The notes under the pieces were generated by a model that was not told the origin of the DNA, did no database searches, and was given only the letters and a program-made list of their open reading frames with translations. 64,000 bases of DNA from an uncultured Caproiciproducens sp. GTDB taxonomy: Bacteria > Bacillota > Clostridia > Oscillospirales > Acutalibacteraceae. Shown one piece after another: positions 55,945-64,000 of the stretch. A program made the position numbers and the translations under genes. The stretch covers positions 1,626,661 to 1,690,660 of the forward strand of contig NZ_OY761810.1 in the NCBI RefSeq assembly GCF_963664915.1, read 5' to 3'. How positions within the stretch are numbered: the first letter of the stretch is position 1; each line of letters opens with the position of its first letter.

Positions 55945-57756
55945 ATGAGTCACAAAAGAAATGTCAGCCTGTGTATGATTGTGAAAAATGAAGAGAAATT
56001 TATTGAAAAATGTCTTACAAGTGTACAGGATATTGTTAATGAAATCATTGTCGTTGACACAGGTTCAACTGATAAAACTGTGGAAATCGCAAAAAAATTC
56101 GGGGCAAAAATATATTTTTTTGAATGGAATGACAATTTCAGCGACGCCCGAAATTTTTCCATTGGCAAAGCCACCGGAAAATGGATTTTACTGATGGATG
56201 CAGACGAGGTTTTCGAAAAAAGTGGCCGGGAAGCCTTCATGGACTATATTCAGAACTCAAAAGCCCACGGATGTCATTTTACCATTATCAATTATATTGG
56301 AAATGGTAAAAGCGGGCGTTACACCCTGCACAATGCACTGCGTCTGCTGCGCAACAACGGACTTTACCGCTTTCAGGGAAGAATACAGGAACAGGTTTGC
56401 AGAAAGGACGGCGGGGTAATTGCAGCGGGATTATTCGACCTAAAAGACATCAGGCTTTATCACTACGGATATATGGATGAGGCTGTGAAAGATAAAAGGA
56501 AGAGAAATTTCCCGATTTTTTTGAAGGAACTGGAGGATGACCCTGATAACCCCTTCATTCAGTTTCATTTAGGCAACGAATACATGGCAGCGTCCGATTA
56601 CAAAAACGCGGTTCTGTTCTATGACAAGGCATACGTCAATATGGATAAAACCCAGGCTTATGCCCTGCATTTGGTTTATCGGCGCGCAATGGCCTATTAT
56701 AATCTAAAGAAATATGCGCAGTCAGTTAATGCGATTGCCGAGGCGCTTGCAATTTACCCGAAATGCACTGATCTGGAACTGCTCAGGGGTACGGTCTATT
56801 CGGAATGGGGAAGGTACACGCTTGCGATTGACAGTTTTAACAGGTGCATACAAATGGGTGATCCCCCGCCCACAATGAAATTTGTGGAAGACAGTTCCTT
56901 AATCAGACCGCTTTTATCACTCGGGGATTTATACGTTCGGCTTTGCGATTACGAAAAGGCATTGAAATATTACACGCAGGCAATTGTGCAGGACAGATCT
57001 TTTTACCAGACCCTTTATTCCATTGGTCATGTTTTAAATCTAATGTATGAAGAAAAACAGACAGCAGTTGCAAAGCTGACTGCGTTTTTTTCCGATCTGG
57101 ATACTCCAAATCTCATTGTGCTGACGGATATTCTGATACGGGAAAAATTATACGCCTATGGGGTGGTTTATTGGGACAGCATAGCAGAACAGTCTGAATA
57201 TGAACAGGATAAGGACTTTTTACGGGCAAAGCTGTATTTTTATATGCAGGAATATGAAAAGGCTTTTGATCTGTTTGAGCCGCTTGCCAACGCGCAGGTG
57301 ACCGGTTCTGTTTTACAGAATATTCGCGGCGAAAGCATAGAGTATCTGTATATTCTTTCTTTGATTCTGGAAAACAAAAGAACTGAGGAATGTATCTGCC
57401 TTGCCGAAAACTGCTGTGACGAACTTACAGCCCGTACATTCAGACAGCTTTGGAACATATATCAGGACAACGGAGAAATTGTTTTTAAAGAAAACGAAGA
57501 CTGGAATGCCGTATTAAACGAAGTGACCACGATTTTCGACAGAGTGATTCGCGTTCAGGAGTTCGAGTTGTTTGAAAAATTGCTGTATGTTTTAAATGAC
57601 ATAAACAGTCCTATGGTATTGACCGCTTTGGCCGGTGTCTATTTTGTCAACGGATACGATGCGCTGGCGGCGAATCAGGTTGTGCGCTCAGTGAAAGAAC
57701 TGAATTATCTTGATGCCGCGGGACTGGATATTCTGCTTCGCACAAACAGAAAATAG
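55945..57756 (+). CDS. Glycosyltransferase family 2 protein with TPR repeats (SunS-like)
   Basis: The 603-residue product has a GT-A glycosyltransferase domain (about 1-215; VSLCMIVKNEEKFIEKCLTSV, IIVVDTGSTDKT, LLMDADEVF with the metal-binding DAD) followed by tetratricopeptide repeats (about 215-430) and a helical tail. Relatives glycosylate peptides or are linked to surface glycans. The ATG at 55945 follows AGGGAGTGATGCAAAC; the earlier ATG at 55903 has no ribosome binding site. Confidence 0.85.
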   Translation: MSHKRNVSLCMIVKNEEKFIEKCLTSVQDIVNEIIVVDTGSTDKTVEIAKKFGAKIYFFEWNDNFSDARNFSIGKATGKWILLMDADEVFEKSGREAFMDYIQNSKAHGCHFTIINYIGNGKSGRYTLHNALRLLRNNGLYRFQGRIQEQVCRKDGGVIAAGLFDLKDIRLYHYGYMDEAVKDKRKRNFPIFLKELEDDPDNPFIQFHLGNEYMAASDYKNAVLFYDKAYVNMDKTQAYALHLVYRRAMAYYNLKKYAQSVNAIAEALAIYPKCTDLELLRGTVYSEWGRYTLAIDSFNRCIQMGDPPPTMKFVEDSSLIRPLLSLGDLYVRLCDYEKALKYYTQAIVQDRSFYQTLYSIGHVLNLMYEEKQTAVAKLTAFFSDLDTPNLIVLTDILIREKLYAYGVVYWDSIAEQSEYEQDKDFLRAKLYFYMQEYEKAFDLFEPLANAQVTGSVLQNIRGESIEYLYILSLILENKRTEECICLAENCCDELTARTFRQLWNIYQDNGEIVFKENEDWNAVLNEVTTIFDRVIRVQEFELFEKLLYVLNDINSPMVLTALAGVYFVNGYDALAANQVVRSVKELNYLDAAGLDILLRTNRK

Positions 57757-57770
57757 AAGCTTGCTTCCAA

Positions 57771-57810
57771 AAAACAATAGCCGGCCGTTTTAACGGCCGG
57801 CTATTGTTTT
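57771..57810. terminator. Bidirectional terminator
   Basis: A perfect 19-bp stem with a TT loop, core AATAGCCGGCCGTT, T-rich on both sides, between the convergent glycosyltransferase and chemoreceptor genes. Confidence 0.93.
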
Positions 57811-57811
57811 T

Positions 57812-59839
57812 TTAATCGTCAGCAGAGGATGCCGCACTGAACCGTTCTACAAGCATTTTCAGTGTCTGTGCCTGACTGTTTAATTCCTCACTGGATGCTG
57901 CGCTTTCCTCGGAAGTGGCAGAATTGGTTTGAACAACGGCTGAAATTTGGTCGACACCCGTGGTAACCTGATTGATTGAGAAAGACTGCTCTTTTGAGGC
58001 TTTGGATATTTGATCAACCAGATCCGTTGTTTTCTGTGCGCTGTCAATAATTAGATTGAGCGATTGTGCCGTTTCATTCGCTATATTGGTGCCGTTCTTT
58101 ACAGAATTTATGGAATTTTCGATCAGTATGGTCGTATTCTCTGCTGCTTCGGCGCTCTTGCCCGCAAGATTTCTCACCTCGTCGGCAACGACCGCAAAGC
58201 CCTTGCCTGCTGTGCCTGCCCGAGCTGCCTCGACTGCGGCGTTCAGAGCGAGAATGTTGGTCTGAAATGCAATATCCTGAATTGTCTTGATGATCTTGCC
58301 GATTTGGCTGGAGGACTGACTCATTTCGTCCATAGCCTCAATCAGTTTACGCATGGATGTGTTGCCGCGTTGTATTTCGGCGGAAGTCTGATCGGCAAGC
58401 TGGCTCGCGGTTGCCGCGTTGGCCGCATTCAGGGTTACCTGGCCTGCGATCTCAGTAATGGATGCGGACAGCTCTTCAATGGAACTCGCTTGCTCCGTAG
58501 CGCCCTGCGCAAGAGCCTGCGATGCGCTTGCAACCTGATCGGAGCCGCTCGCCACCTGTTCTGCGGATTCATGAATCCCTGAAAAAGTTTTTACCAAAGT
58601 ATACTTGATATTTTCCAGTGATGTTTTAATTTTTGAGAATTCTCCGATATAATCGCACTGCAGATGAAAAGTCAGATTTCCTACGGCGATTTGATCCAGC
58701 ACCGCTGACACCTCATCAATATATTGAATATACTGTTTTAGTCTGTTCACCGTTCTGGAAAAAGCCTCGGCCACCTGACCTGTTTCGTCCTTGGACTTGA
58801 TATTAACATCAACATCCAAATCTCCGTCCGCGATTTTCCCCGCAGCAGCCGTCAGCTTTTTAAGGGGATTGATCATGCCTTTCGACACGAAGATGATGAG
58901 CATGATCAGCAGGAGAAAGGCAATGATAAAAACCGAGAAAACAGAGGTCCGCACCGCGTCGTAGCTGGAATTGAATTCTTTTTCCGGCAGGCCGGTTGTA
59001 ATTGTCCAGCCGGTATTTCCCACAGGGGACAGATATCCGTAGTTTGTTTGATTCATGGCTGTGTATGTAGTAGTGCCCGCGGTTTTGTTTTGAATCGCGC
59101 TGACGATATTTTTTGACATGCCGGATTCGGATACGTTTTTATCCTTTAAATTCTTATCCGGGTGGTAGATCAGCTGCCCGGCATCGGTAGAAAGCATGTA
59201 GAAGCCCGTTTTGCCGAGCTTGTAGTTTTGCACCATGGAATAAAGATGATCCAAATTAAAGTCAATGGCGGTAACGCCCAATAAAGTTTTGGTGCTTGAC
59301 TGATACACGGGTGCAACTACGCTGACAATCAATGCTTTCGTTGCGGTATCTTGGTACGGTTCTGTAATAAACACGGTTTGTTTTTGAAGAAGTTCCTTGT
59401 ACCATGGGCGCTCCAAGATGTTCCAGTCCTTATCGGAAGAATATCCGTCTGATTGGGTCAGCTGGCTGGAATCCACATCGGCAATCCATGAAACAACAAT
59501 GTTATCCGGGTCTGTTTGCTTAATGTTGTCCAACGTGCGTTTGACGTCGGTGAAGCCTTCGGTTGCTGTAAGGCTTGTACCGGGAACGGCTTTTATAAAT
59601 GTTTTTTCAAATTGTGAATTTGCCGCCATCTGCGTTGCAATTTCGGTGTACTTTGAAAAATAGTCGCCGATTTGGTAAGAAGCAGCCTGTGATTCGGCAG
59701 TCAGCTGACTGGTTGTCAATTGAGAGACCGACTGTTTCACATTGTTTAATACAATCAAGGCGGTTATGCAAAAAATAATTGCAACCGGAACGCCAATAAG
59801 CAGAAGCATTTTTGATAATAACCCTTTTTTGTGTTTCAT
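57812..59839 (-). CDS. Methyl-accepting chemotaxis protein with dCache sensor
   Basis: The 675-residue product has a membrane helix (about 10-30), a periplasm-facing dCache_1 sensor (about 40-290; [32 protein letters not shown]), a second helix (about 300-322), a HAMP domain (about 325-380) and a long signalling domain with the tip [20 protein letters not shown]. It senses an extracellular small molecule, often amino or organic acids, and controls CheA. It stands alone. Confidence 0.93.
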   Translation of the reverse strand: MKHKKGLLSKMLLLIGVPVAIIFCITALIVLNNVKQSVSQLTTSQLTAESQAASYQIGDYFSKYTEIATQMAANSQFEKTFIKAVPGTSLTATEGFTDVKRTLDNIKQTDPDNIVVSWIADVDSSQLTQSDGYSSDKDWNILERPWYKELLQKQTVFITEPYQDTATKALIVSVVAPVYQSSTKTLLGVTAIDFNLDHLYSMVQNYKLGKTGFYMLSTDAGQLIYHPDKNLKDKNVSESGMSKNIVSAIQNKTAGTTTYTAMNQTNYGYLSPVGNTGWTITTGLPEKEFNSSYDAVRTSVFSVFIIAFLLLIMLIIFVSKGMINPLKKLTAAAGKIADGDLDVDVNIKSKDETGQVAEAFSRTVNRLKQYIQYIDEVSAVLDQIAVGNLTFHLQCDYIGEFSKIKTSLENIKYTLVKTFSGIHESAEQVASGSDQVASASQALAQGATEQASSIEELSASITEIAGQVTLNAANAATASQLADQTSAEIQRGNTSMRKLIEAMDEMSQSSSQIGKIIKTIQDIAFQTNILALNAAVEAARAGTAGKGFAVVADEVRNLAGKSAEAAENTTILIENSINSVKNGTNIANETAQSLNLIIDSAQKTTDLVDQISKASKEQSFSINQVTTGVDQISAVVQTNSATSEESAASSEELNSQAQTLKMLVERFSAASSADD

Positions 59840-60031
59840 CTCATCTATTCCCCTAACTTGTAATTTCAGAAAGATTTACGATTACTGTATCGATCAAATT
59901 ATTTATCGACTGATTATATCAAAATATTTGAAAAAATACCTAAAATCGCTATATTTAGCAAGATTACCATTTCAATGACAATCTATGTATGATTTTTTGA
60001 TGAAAAAAAGTTTTTTTCACTAAATGCAAAA

Positions 60032-60066
60032 ACCGGACAGGCAAAATTGCTTTTTGTCTGTCCGGT
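60032..60066 (-). terminator. Terminator after the DUF1540 gene
   Basis: ACCGGACAG (60032-60040) pairs with CTGTCCGGT (60058-60066) with inner GCAAAA/TTTTTG pairing. On the minus strand TTTTTGCATTT follows. Confidence 0.8.
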
Positions 60067-60085
60067 CTGATTTATTCATTGTTTT

Positions 60086-60259
60086 TTACTGTTTTTTCAT
60101 CTGAAAAGATTCACAGTCCGTACATTCTTCAACGGTTGGATTTGCCTCATGTGTACCGACAGAAATGCAGTCCAGAGCACAATAATTCTGATCCTGACAA
60201 TGATTTTCACACTGTGGAACAGTACATTTTATACTTTGATTGGCTTTTTTATTATCCAT
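60086..60259 (-). CDS. DUF1540 cysteine-rich small protein
   Basis: A 57-residue protein with AAAGGAGGTTTTTTAA before its ATG. It has the DUF1540 cysteine pattern IKCTVPQCENHCQDQNYCALDCISVG...CTDCESF, eight cysteines likely to bind metal. Such peptides are common in spore-forming Clostridia and of unknown function. The bases 59840-60031 upstream of the chemoreceptor show only A+T-rich sequence. Confidence 0.85.
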   Translation of the reverse strand: MDNKKANQSIKCTVPQCENHCQDQNYCALDCISVGTHEANPTVEECTDCESFQMKKQ

Positions 60260-60350
60260 TTAAAAAACCTCCTTTCCAACAGCTATTTTATCCATGAAAT
60301 CATAAAATATCAGTTTTGGTTGGAGAGAAGATTAAAAAATCAAAAATTTC

Positions 60351-61148
60351 TTAAAAAGGATGAATATGATAATGCTGATGCGTGGTTCCCGAATGTCTGT
60401 GATAGTATTCGTCCACCAGGTTGACTCTTTTCAGCAGGTCAGTATCCTCCAGCAGTTCCTCGGTAGGCTTATCCGCAGCAATGGTATGGTTTTCGTCAAA
60501 CAAGATGGCCCTGTCCGCAATTTCCAATACCATCTCAAGGTTATGTGTGGAGGAAATCAGCGTTTTTCCGGCTGTGTGCAGCTGTATCAGGAAAGATACG
60601 AACCATCTTTGTGTGCGTGGGTCAAGCCCGTTCATCGGCTCGTCAAAAACGAGAACATCGGGGTTCAGCGACAAAACACAGGCAATGGCTACTTTTCTTT
60701 TTTCACCGCCGCTCAAATGATAAGGCTGACGGTGGCGAAAATCCTGAATGTTTAAAAGTTCAAGACAGTCATCCACTCTTTTTTTCACTTCGGCCTCCTC
60801 CAGTCCCATCTGCCGTGGGCCAAAGGCGATTTCGTCATAGACGTCGGAACAGAATAGCTGTGAATCAGAGTTCTGGAATACGAAGCCCACCCTTTGGTGA
60901 AACCGTTTGGAAAACACAGAGTCCTGCATTTTTTTTTGCGTAATTGCTTCTTCGTCAAAAAAGTACTCCCCGCTGTCGGGAAAGATGATGCCGTTCAGCA
61001 GTTTTAAAAGGGTTGATTTACCGCTTCCGTTTACGCCCATCAGCGCAATGGATTCTCCTTTATTGACATGCAGGCTGATTTTTTTCAATGCCGGAACTCC
61101 TTCATAGGAATAAGATACATCTTTAAATTCAATCATTCTTTTATTCAT
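60351..61148 (-). CDS. cbiO: Cobalt/nickel ECF transporter ATPase (CbiO/NikO)
   Basis: The 265-residue ABC ATPase has Walker A GVNGSGKST (about 38-46), signature LSGGEKRK (about 143) and Walker B VLVFDEPMNGLD. The His-rich tail (YYHRHSGTTHQHYHIHPF) fits a metal transporter. The ATG at 61148 overlaps the cbiQ stop (ATGA). The frame continues upstream without a better start. Confidence 0.92.
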   Translation of the reverse strand: MNKRMIEFKDVSYSYEGVPALKKISLHVNKGESIALMGVNGSGKSTLLKLLNGIIFPDSGEYFFDEEAITQKKMQDSVFSKRFHQRVGFVFQNSDSQLFCSDVYDEIAFGPRQMGLEEAEVKKRVDDCLELLNIQDFRHRQPYHLSGGEKRKVAIACVLSLNPDVLVFDEPMNGLDPRTQRWFVSFLIQLHTAGKTLISSTHNLEMVLEIADRAILFDENHTIAADKPTEELLEDTDLLKRVNLVDEYYHRHSGTTHQHYHIHPF

Positions 61149-61933
61149 CCTAAATATGCAAAAAATATAATCAGTACGATATGAAGCATTATATAAAGAA
61201 AATCCGCCGGGGTAAAGCGGATATGCCGATTGACATGATAATCTCCGGTAAATCCCCTGCACTCCATCGCGGCATACATGTCTTCAGCCATTTCTTTTGA
61301 TTTGATGAACATAGTGCCGGCTATCCCAGAAAGGGAGGAATATTTGCCTGCGTTTTTTCCGACTGATCGCAGTTTCAAAGAATAGAGCATATTCAGTGAA
61401 AATTCACCCAGCATGACGATGTATTTAATAGTGATGTCCAGAACAAAGATAAAAATATCCGGGATAAAAAAATTTTTCAGCGCGCCGGTGATCGAGTGCC
61501 ATCCGGTGGTATGGGAAAGAATACTGATAGCCGTAACGGTTGCAAAGGTTTTCAGCGGAATCATAACCATACTGTACCGGTTACCCATAAAAAAGGACGG
61601 CAGAAGAATCACCAGTGAAAAGAAAGAGATCATCAGCCCTGTTTTCAGAATACGGATGATTTTTTCCACAGGCATCAAGCTTAATACCGCAAGCAGATAC
61701 GCCCCGATCACCGCAATAAAAAAGATATTTTTAGAAATGGAAAGCAGCACAATGAGCAGAAATGTACAGGCCACTTTAAAGACCGCATGTACATTGTGTT
61801 TTCCGGGGGTATAACTGCCTTGTGCCCTTATGCGCGAAAGAATGCGCAGCAAAGATAGGATGCTTTTATCGATAAACGTATCCCTGTCGGGAAGGGGTTG
61901 ATAGTTTTCATCCTTTAACAGCCATTCGGGCAT
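61145..61933 (-). CDS. cbiQ: Cobalt/nickel ECF transporter T component (CbiQ/NikQ)
   Basis: The 262-residue membrane protein has about five helices and the coupling motifs of EcfT proteins near the C-terminus (AMECRGFTGD, Ala-Arg-Gly-like). It transmits CbiO ATP hydrolysis to CbiM. Gap to cbiM is 22 bases. Confidence 0.9.
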   Translation of the reverse strand: MPEWLLKDENYQPLPDRDTFIDKSILSLLRILSRIRAQGSYTPGKHNVHAVFKVACTFLLIVLLSISKNIFFIAVIGAYLLAVLSLMPVEKIIRILKTGLMISFFSLVILLPSFFMGNRYSMVMIPLKTFATVTAISILSHTTGWHSITGALKNFFIPDIFIFVLDITIKYIVMLGEFSLNMLYSLKLRSVGKNAGKYSSLSGIAGTMFIKSKEMAEDMYAAMECRGFTGDYHVNRHIRFTPADFLYIMLHIVLIIFFAYLG

Positions 61934-61955
61934 ATCTTACCTTTTTCTCCCACGC

Positions 61956-62954
61956 TTATTCATGGGTATTTTGATTTGTTTTCCGGAATGAAGATATAAT
62001 TTTGAATATAATCAGCAATATAGCAACACCCGCGACTGCCGACAGAATGTATCCTGCGACTTCAGGAATGCCGCCGACCGAGTAGTCGGGCATAACTGCT
62101 TCAAAGCTGATTCCGTTTTTCATTCCCTGCGGTATAAAGCCAAGCGCATTACCGTTGGAAACGACTTCCTTGATTTCATCCGCGCCCCATTCGCCCCATG
62201 CGGTTCCGGTGGCAAGCAGGCCGAGCGGTGTCAGGCAGACCAGAGCGGCAATCAAGCCGTAAACGGCTTTGCTCTTTTTCTTTGCGCCTTCATATATTGT
62301 GCCCGGAGAAACTTTTTTGATAAATGCAAAAATAGCAACGGTGAATAAAACTTCGACAACACCCGCAACGAGAAGATGTGGAATTGTCATTGCCGGAATG
62401 GATACGGACAAAGGATACGGGCTGTAAAGCGGCTGCCCGGCGGCGTTTTTAAACAGGAGCGGCTGAATTCCGAACTCAACGGCGGCGCATAGCGCCGCAA
62501 CGTTGATACCTATGTAGGAACCGAGCGCGATTGCCACATACTCGCCTTTTTCGGTGTGCACTCTGTCCTTAATGAATTTATAAGTGTAATATCCGACAAA
62601 AGGCAGGACAAACGCCATATTAAAGCAGTTGGCGCCAAACGAAAGCACACCGCCGTCCCCGAAAAACAGCGCCTGAATCAATAGGGCCACCGAAACGGAA
62701 ATGCAGGCTGAAAACGGCCCCAGCAGAATTGCCAAAAGGGTTCCTCCAACGGCATGACCGGTTGTGCCGCCCGGAAGAGGCACGTTGAACATCATCATCA
62801 GGAAGGAAAAGGAAGCACCGATGCCCAGAAGGGGCATTTTGACCTTTGTAATCTCTTTTTTAATTTTTTTAACAGAAAAAGTCCATACAGGAATCATCGC
62901 CGCACCCATAACCGCACAGGTTGACGGGCTTAGGTAATTGTCTGGAATATGCAT
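61956..62954 (-). CDS. cbiM: Cobalt/nickel ECF transporter substrate component CbiMN/NikMN fusion
   Basis: The 332-residue product starts MHIPDNYLSPSTC; the Met1-His2 N-terminus is part of the metal site in CbiM/NikM, which decides the start at 62954 (AGAGG nine bases before). The CbiM membrane domain (about 1-215) with GGTTGHAVGG is followed by a C-terminal PDGLE/CbiN-like part (about 225-320). Cobalt versus nickel cannot be decided from the sequence. Confidence 0.92.
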   Translation of the reverse strand: MHIPDNYLSPSTCAVMGAAMIPVWTFSVKKIKKEITKVKMPLLGIGASFSFLMMMFNVPLPGGTTGHAVGGTLLAILLGPFSACISVSVALLIQALFFGDGGVLSFGANCFNMAFVLPFVGYYTYKFIKDRVHTEKGEYVAIALGSYIGINVAALCAAVEFGIQPLLFKNAAGQPLYSPYPLSVSIPAMTIPHLLVAGVVEVLFTVAIFAFIKKVSPGTIYEGAKKKSKAVYGLIAALVCLTPLGLLATGTAWGEWGADEIKEVVSNGNALGFIPQGMKNGISFEAVMPDYSVGGIPEVAGYILSAVAGVAILLIIFKIISSFRKTNQNTHE

Positions 62955-62984
62955 TTTGTTCATCCTCTCAATTACAAAAAAATA

Positions 62985-63143
62985 ACTCAAAAAGGAACTA
63001 CTTCAGTAGCTGCTTTTTGAGTCTATCAATTTTAAAAATAAAATATCTATTTCAAAGTCTTCATGACTTATATTATTTTTTATGTTAGCACAATCGATCA
63101 TTTTTGTCAATCGGTGAGAAGTTCATACGCAATAAAAAGTATG
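62985..63143 (-). promoter_or_regulatory. cbiM promoter, leader attenuator and upstream inverted repeats
   Basis: Leftward promoter TTGACA (complement at 63104-63109), 17 bp, TAACAT with TGC before it. The about 120-nt leader has AAGTC-ATGAA-GACTT and then a terminator-like hairpin (ACTCAAAAAG with CTTTTTGAGT, about 62985-63021) followed by TTATTTTTTT just before the cbiM ribosome binding site. Upstream of -35 is CATAC-N10-GTATG (63124-63143), a candidate metal-regulator site. Together with 63144-63352 this fills the gene-free stretch. Confidence 0.55.
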
Positions 63144-63352
63144 GAAAAATTCCTCGAATTTTTCATAATATGATTGACAACAGGGCAAACAGGGGACATA
63201 ATCATATTAAAATAGATTCGTTGACGTATTGCGTTTTTTTATATCCTGATTGCTTAGGCTGAACATCGGACTGAGCTGTTTTATCAGGGAATCGTCGCTT
63301 TCCGCAGTACACGGAAGGTTTGTAATATTTATGAAGTACGGAGGGTTAAAAA

Positions 63353-63979
63353 ATGAAAGTAATGTTAATCAACGGAAGTCCTCATGAAGAAGGCTGCACG
63401 TATACAGCATTGCGTGAGGTTGCAGGGGAACTTGAAAAAGCCGGCATTGAAACCGAACTGTTCCACGTCGGCAAGCAGCCGATCCGTGGCTGCATCGGCT
63501 GCGGCTACTGCAAAAAGAACAATTCAAATAAATGCGTTTTCGGAAATGATACCGTTAACACTGCGCTTGAAAAAGCAAAGGAAATGGATGGCTTTATTTT
63601 TGGCTCACCCGTCCATTATGCGGCGGCATCCGGAATGCTGACTTCTTTTTTAGACCGGTTTTTCTACGCCGGGACCGTATTGCAATACAAACCGGGAGCG
63701 GTTGTCGTGAGCTGCCGCCGGGGCGGGGCTACGGCTGCGTTTGACCAGCTGAACAAGTATTTTACGATTTCGAGTATGCCGGTTGTGTCTTCCCAATACT
63801 GGAATATGGTACACGGAAATTCCCCGGAAGAAGTGCTTCAGGATTTGGAAGGTATGCAGACAATGAGAACCTTGGGCAAAAATATGGCGTGGCTGCTCAA
63901 ATCCATTGAAGCCGGTAAAAAGGCGGGTATTACAATTCCGGAGGCGGAAGAGCCGCAAAGAACGAACTTCATCCGGTAG
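63353..63979 (+). CDS. Flavodoxin-family / NADPH-dependent FMN reductase-like protein
   Basis: The 208-residue product has the flavodoxin-like fold with FMN-phosphate loop INGSPHEEGCTYTAL (about 5-19), a CIGCGYCKK cysteine cluster (about 46-54, as in iron-sulfur flavoproteins) and FGSPVHYAAASGMLTSFLDRFF. It probably reduces small substrates or carries electrons. GGAGGGTTAAAA precedes the ATG. It is divergent from cbiM. Confidence 0.88.
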   Translation: MKVMLINGSPHEEGCTYTALREVAGELEKAGIETELFHVGKQPIRGCIGCGYCKKNNSNKCVFGNDTVNTALEKAKEMDGFIFGSPVHYAAASGMLTSFLDRFFYAGTVLQYKPGAVVVSCRRGGATAAFDQLNKYFTISSMPVVSSQYWNMVHGNSPEEVLQDLEGMQTMRTLGKNMAWLLKSIEAGKKAGITIPEAEEPQRTNFIR

Positions 63980-64000
63980 CGCTTGCTGCTAAAGCAATTC

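Noticed and set aside
1..64000. CRISPR arrays, rRNA and tRNA genes
   Set aside because: No regularly spaced direct repeats with unique spacers and no tRNA- or rRNA-like sequence were recognised by eye; a covariance search would be decisive.

Overview
The window looks like part of the chromosome of a spore-forming, amino-acid-fermenting Clostridia (an Oscillospirales/Clostridiales type). It carries a gerK-type germinant receptor operon, spoIIID, a NiaR/NiaX niacin circuit, ECF-type cobalt/nickel uptake genes and a strictly anaerobic 2-hydroxyacyl-CoA dehydratase pathway with an electron-bifurcating acyl-CoA dehydrogenase/Etf. Species is not assigned.

Layout. 1-8.6 kb: end of a surface-type protein, a DUF2156 protein, niaR-niaX, the gerKA-gerKC-small gene-gerKB operon, spoIIID and a divergent GntR/FCD regulator. 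9.0-55.8 kb: one fermentation operon, hadI-hadB-hadC-transporter-hadA-acyl-CoA synthetase-acyl-CoA dehydrogenase-etfB-etfA. It is cut in two by a 36,097-bp Mu-type prophage (10508-46604) inserted inside hadB. The insertion has TG...CA ends and a perfect 5-bp target duplication (GCGGA at 10503-10507 and 46605-46609). Joining the flanks across one copy of GCGGA restores a continuous 411-residue HadB. 55.9-64 kb: a TPR glycosyltransferase, a chemoreceptor, a DUF1540 peptide, cbiM-cbiQ-cbiO and a flavodoxin-family protein.

The prophage is transcribed mainly on the minus strand, so its early end is on the right. From right to left it has a repressor with operators, a Ner-like protein, the MuA/MuB transposition pair, small early genes, GemA, a Mor-type activator, DUF3486 small terminase, a NusG/LoaP-like protein followed by a structured leader RNA, large terminase, SPP1-type portal and head genes, a PBSX(Xkd)-type contractile tail, a diversity-generating retroelement (DGR), lysis genes, a Dam-type methylase and a small XRE regulator. 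It is a mosaic: Mu replication, SPP1-like head, PBSX-like tail.

The most notable items are: (1) a complete DGR (variable protein, VR, hairpin, avd, TR, reverse transcriptase) in which all eight VR/TR differences fall on TR adenines; (2) a 17-bp inverted repeat upstream of both the DGR and the terminal XRE regulator, suggesting dedicated control of the retroelement; (3) the NusG-like gene with a leader holding two hairpins that share the loop GCAACGCAC on swapped stems; (4) a canonical A_AAA_AAC -1 frameshift in the tail chaperone gene; (5) dispersed, helically phased TTTAAA triads and covarying hairpin repeats in intergenic regions; and (6) disruption of a central fermentation enzyme by a precisely delimited transposable prophage.
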